Shown here: piece after piece, positions 45,642 through 46,821 of the stretch
How positions within the stretch are numbered: the first letter of the stretch is position 1
Layout of the letters: every line of letters begins with the position of its first letter
Virus record (IMG/VR): IMGVR_UViG_3300046791_000097
Location: 1-46,821 of that record
Origin: a virus
DNA length: 46,821 nucleotides
Reading direction: 5' to 3' (one strand)
Position numbers and translations under genes: made by a program
The notes under the pieces: model-generated
Told to the model about the DNA's origin: nothing
The model's input: the letters and a program-made list of their open reading frames with translations, nothing else
Database searches by the model: none

Positions 45642-46821
45642 AATCCAACATGGTATAGACCCATCCCTAGAGTCCGATCCAGTTAAGCGCGCGTGGTGGC
45701 AGATCGTGCGCAATAACTTCTTCGAAACCGACACGATCTTTGGGTCTATTCTAACTAAGGAGAACGATCCCGGCATCAGTCCCGGCGTGGTGGACCTGTC
45801 TCCATTTCTATACCTACCCGGCAAGGCCGGAGGGCAGACATTACTGTCCACGCTGATAACAGATGTGCCATTTACGATAAAGGGGTTTGCTGGACAGACG
45901 GCCAATCTACAGAATTGGACAAGCAGTGCAGATAGTATTCTGGCATCAGTGGCTTCTGATGGTGGTATGGCCATTACCGGTACGGGACTTACTGTAACTA
46001 CAGCAAGTGGTACACGCGGTATTCGGTTAAACACTACCGGTCCTGTGGGCTGGGCCGATCTTACAGTAGACAATAGCATAACCGGCACTAGATTCGGTAT
46101 TACCTCATCTGGTGGTGATCCCATTGTACAGACGGGGCGCCTGACCTTATTGGGAAATGGAGTATCTACAGAAACACTAGCAGTTAGAGCGCCTAATAGT
46201 GCTAGTTTGCGCCAGATTTCTATACAAAGCAGTGCCGGAACGGAGCAGGCATTCTTCCTAGGCGGCTCTTTGGTTGTCCTTGCTGCTGGTCAGGTGGTAC
46301 GTGTTCCTAGCGACGGATCATTCCAGTTCATCAATAATGCGGGCTCTGGTTTCTACGCCGCCCTCTCGAAGGACACCTCCGACCGCCTAAAGGTTGGATC
46401 AACAAACATCACCACCATCTTCGAACAACCGGGCGGTAGCACGGTTGGGACATGGACTAGCACCGGGCTTGCTGTCACTGGTACTTCTAGTGCAACCACC
46501 TTTTCTGGTTCTGGAGCCAGCCTTACCTCTATCCCCGAGACAGCCATCACCGACGGCACCCTCCTAGCCCGAGTAGCTGCTAACGAGACCATCTCTGGAG
46601 CTTGGAGTACTACTGGAGATATATATTTAAATGACATTGGGTTAGGGGACGGCTCACGGGCTGTTAGGATTGGTACCTCTATTGGGATAGCCAATATTGG
46701 CCTAATGCTGGATGATGGTATTGGTTTTACAAGTACCTTCACCAGCGAAGGTTTTTCTGCGGATCGTTTGATTACAGTTCCCAATCTATCTGGTGTTTTA
46801 ATGTTGACAGGCAATGCCTAT
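45634..46821 (+). CDS. Tail fibre protein, N-terminal part (runs off the window)
   Basis: At least 396 codons from a GTG at 45634 overlapping the nozzle stop, open to the last base. The N-terminus (KRAWWQIVRNNFFETDTIFG) probably docks on the tail; the rest is repetitive and Thr/Ser/Gly-rich with IPETAITDGTLLARVAANET near residue 310, a motif common in phage fibres. It recognises the host surface. It may be the same gene as the fragment at 1-575 across an unseen junction. Confidence 0.8.
   Translation, partial: MAKIQHGIDPSLESDPVKRAWWQIVRNNFFETDTIFGSILTKENDPGISPGVVDLSPFLYLPGKAGGQTLLSTLITDVPFTIKGFAGQTANLQNWTSSADSILASVASDGGMAITGTGLTVTTASGTRGIRLNTTGPVGWADLTVDNSITGTRFGITSSGGDPIVQTGRLTLLGNGVSTETLAVRAPNSASLRQISIQSSAGTEQAFFLGGSLVVLAAGQVVRVPSDGSFQFINNAGSGFYAALSKDTSDRLKVGSTNITTIFEQPGGSTVGTWTSTGLAVTGTSSATTFSGSGASLTSIPETAITDGTLLARVAANETISGAWSTTGDIYLNDIGLGDGSRAVRIGTSIGIANIGLMLDDGIGFTSTFTSEGFSADRLITVPNLSGVLMLTGNAY

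Overview
The window is most of the genome of a double-stranded DNA, short-tailed (podovirus-type) phage of an unidentified bacterium. The virion genes are a DUF5309/SU10-like major capsid protein, portal, large terminase, tail-tube adaptor, a very large tail nozzle and ejection proteins including one with a lytic transglycosylase domain; no long-tail gene is seen. Strong AGGAGG-type ribosome sites, ATGA/GTGA/TAATG gene overlaps and sigma70-like promoters point to a bacterial host, but nothing identifies it. I see no phage RNA polymerase, integrase, CRISPR or insertion sequence. A fibre gene runs off the right edge and a fibre C-terminus enters at the left edge, as expected if a circular map was cut in the fibre region, although the two edges do not join in frame.

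Layout. Right part (32.3-46.8 kb, + strand): small terminase from an apparently leaderless promoter, large terminase, exonuclease, a glycosyltransferase, portal, scaffold, capsid, adaptor, nozzle, fibre. Left part (1-6.8 kb, + strand): fibre end, a promoter, ejection proteins, then holin/spanin-like proteins and a GH108 endolysin. Between 6.8 and 31.8 kb everything is on the minus strand. From its 5' end this arm holds a gene-poor control region (29.7-32.3 kb), small hypothetical genes, a zinc-finger amidoligase with a class II glutamine amidotransferase, a secreted beta-helix protein and a tightly overlapping cassette of small genes. It then holds the tRNA array (20.85-15.5 kb) and the replication/recombination block: RecA-fold helicase, Cas4/RecB-like nuclease, AEP primase, Sak4-like ATPase, SSB-like protein, DUF1599-like protein, HNH nuclease, and DNA polymerase I fused to a uracil-DNA glycosylase domain.

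The tRNA array is the outstanding feature. I count 33 cloverleaf tRNA genes, nearly all with encoded CCA, covering all 20 amino acids, plus one locus whose two halves lie in permuted order (3' half first), and four structured intervals of tRNA-like spacing that I could not fold as tRNAs. Small genes are packed between the tRNAs, several with stop codons inside the neighbouring tRNA, together with a sugar-nucleotide epimerase. All three Thr tRNAs and Glu(CTC) have C instead of the near-invariant U33. Other notable points are a segment (9.33-9.97 kb) read in two frames, the amidoligase/amidotransferase pair, and a repeat-rich alternating purine-pyrimidine tract before the small terminase gene. 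Functional calls rest on motif recognition only; no database search was possible.
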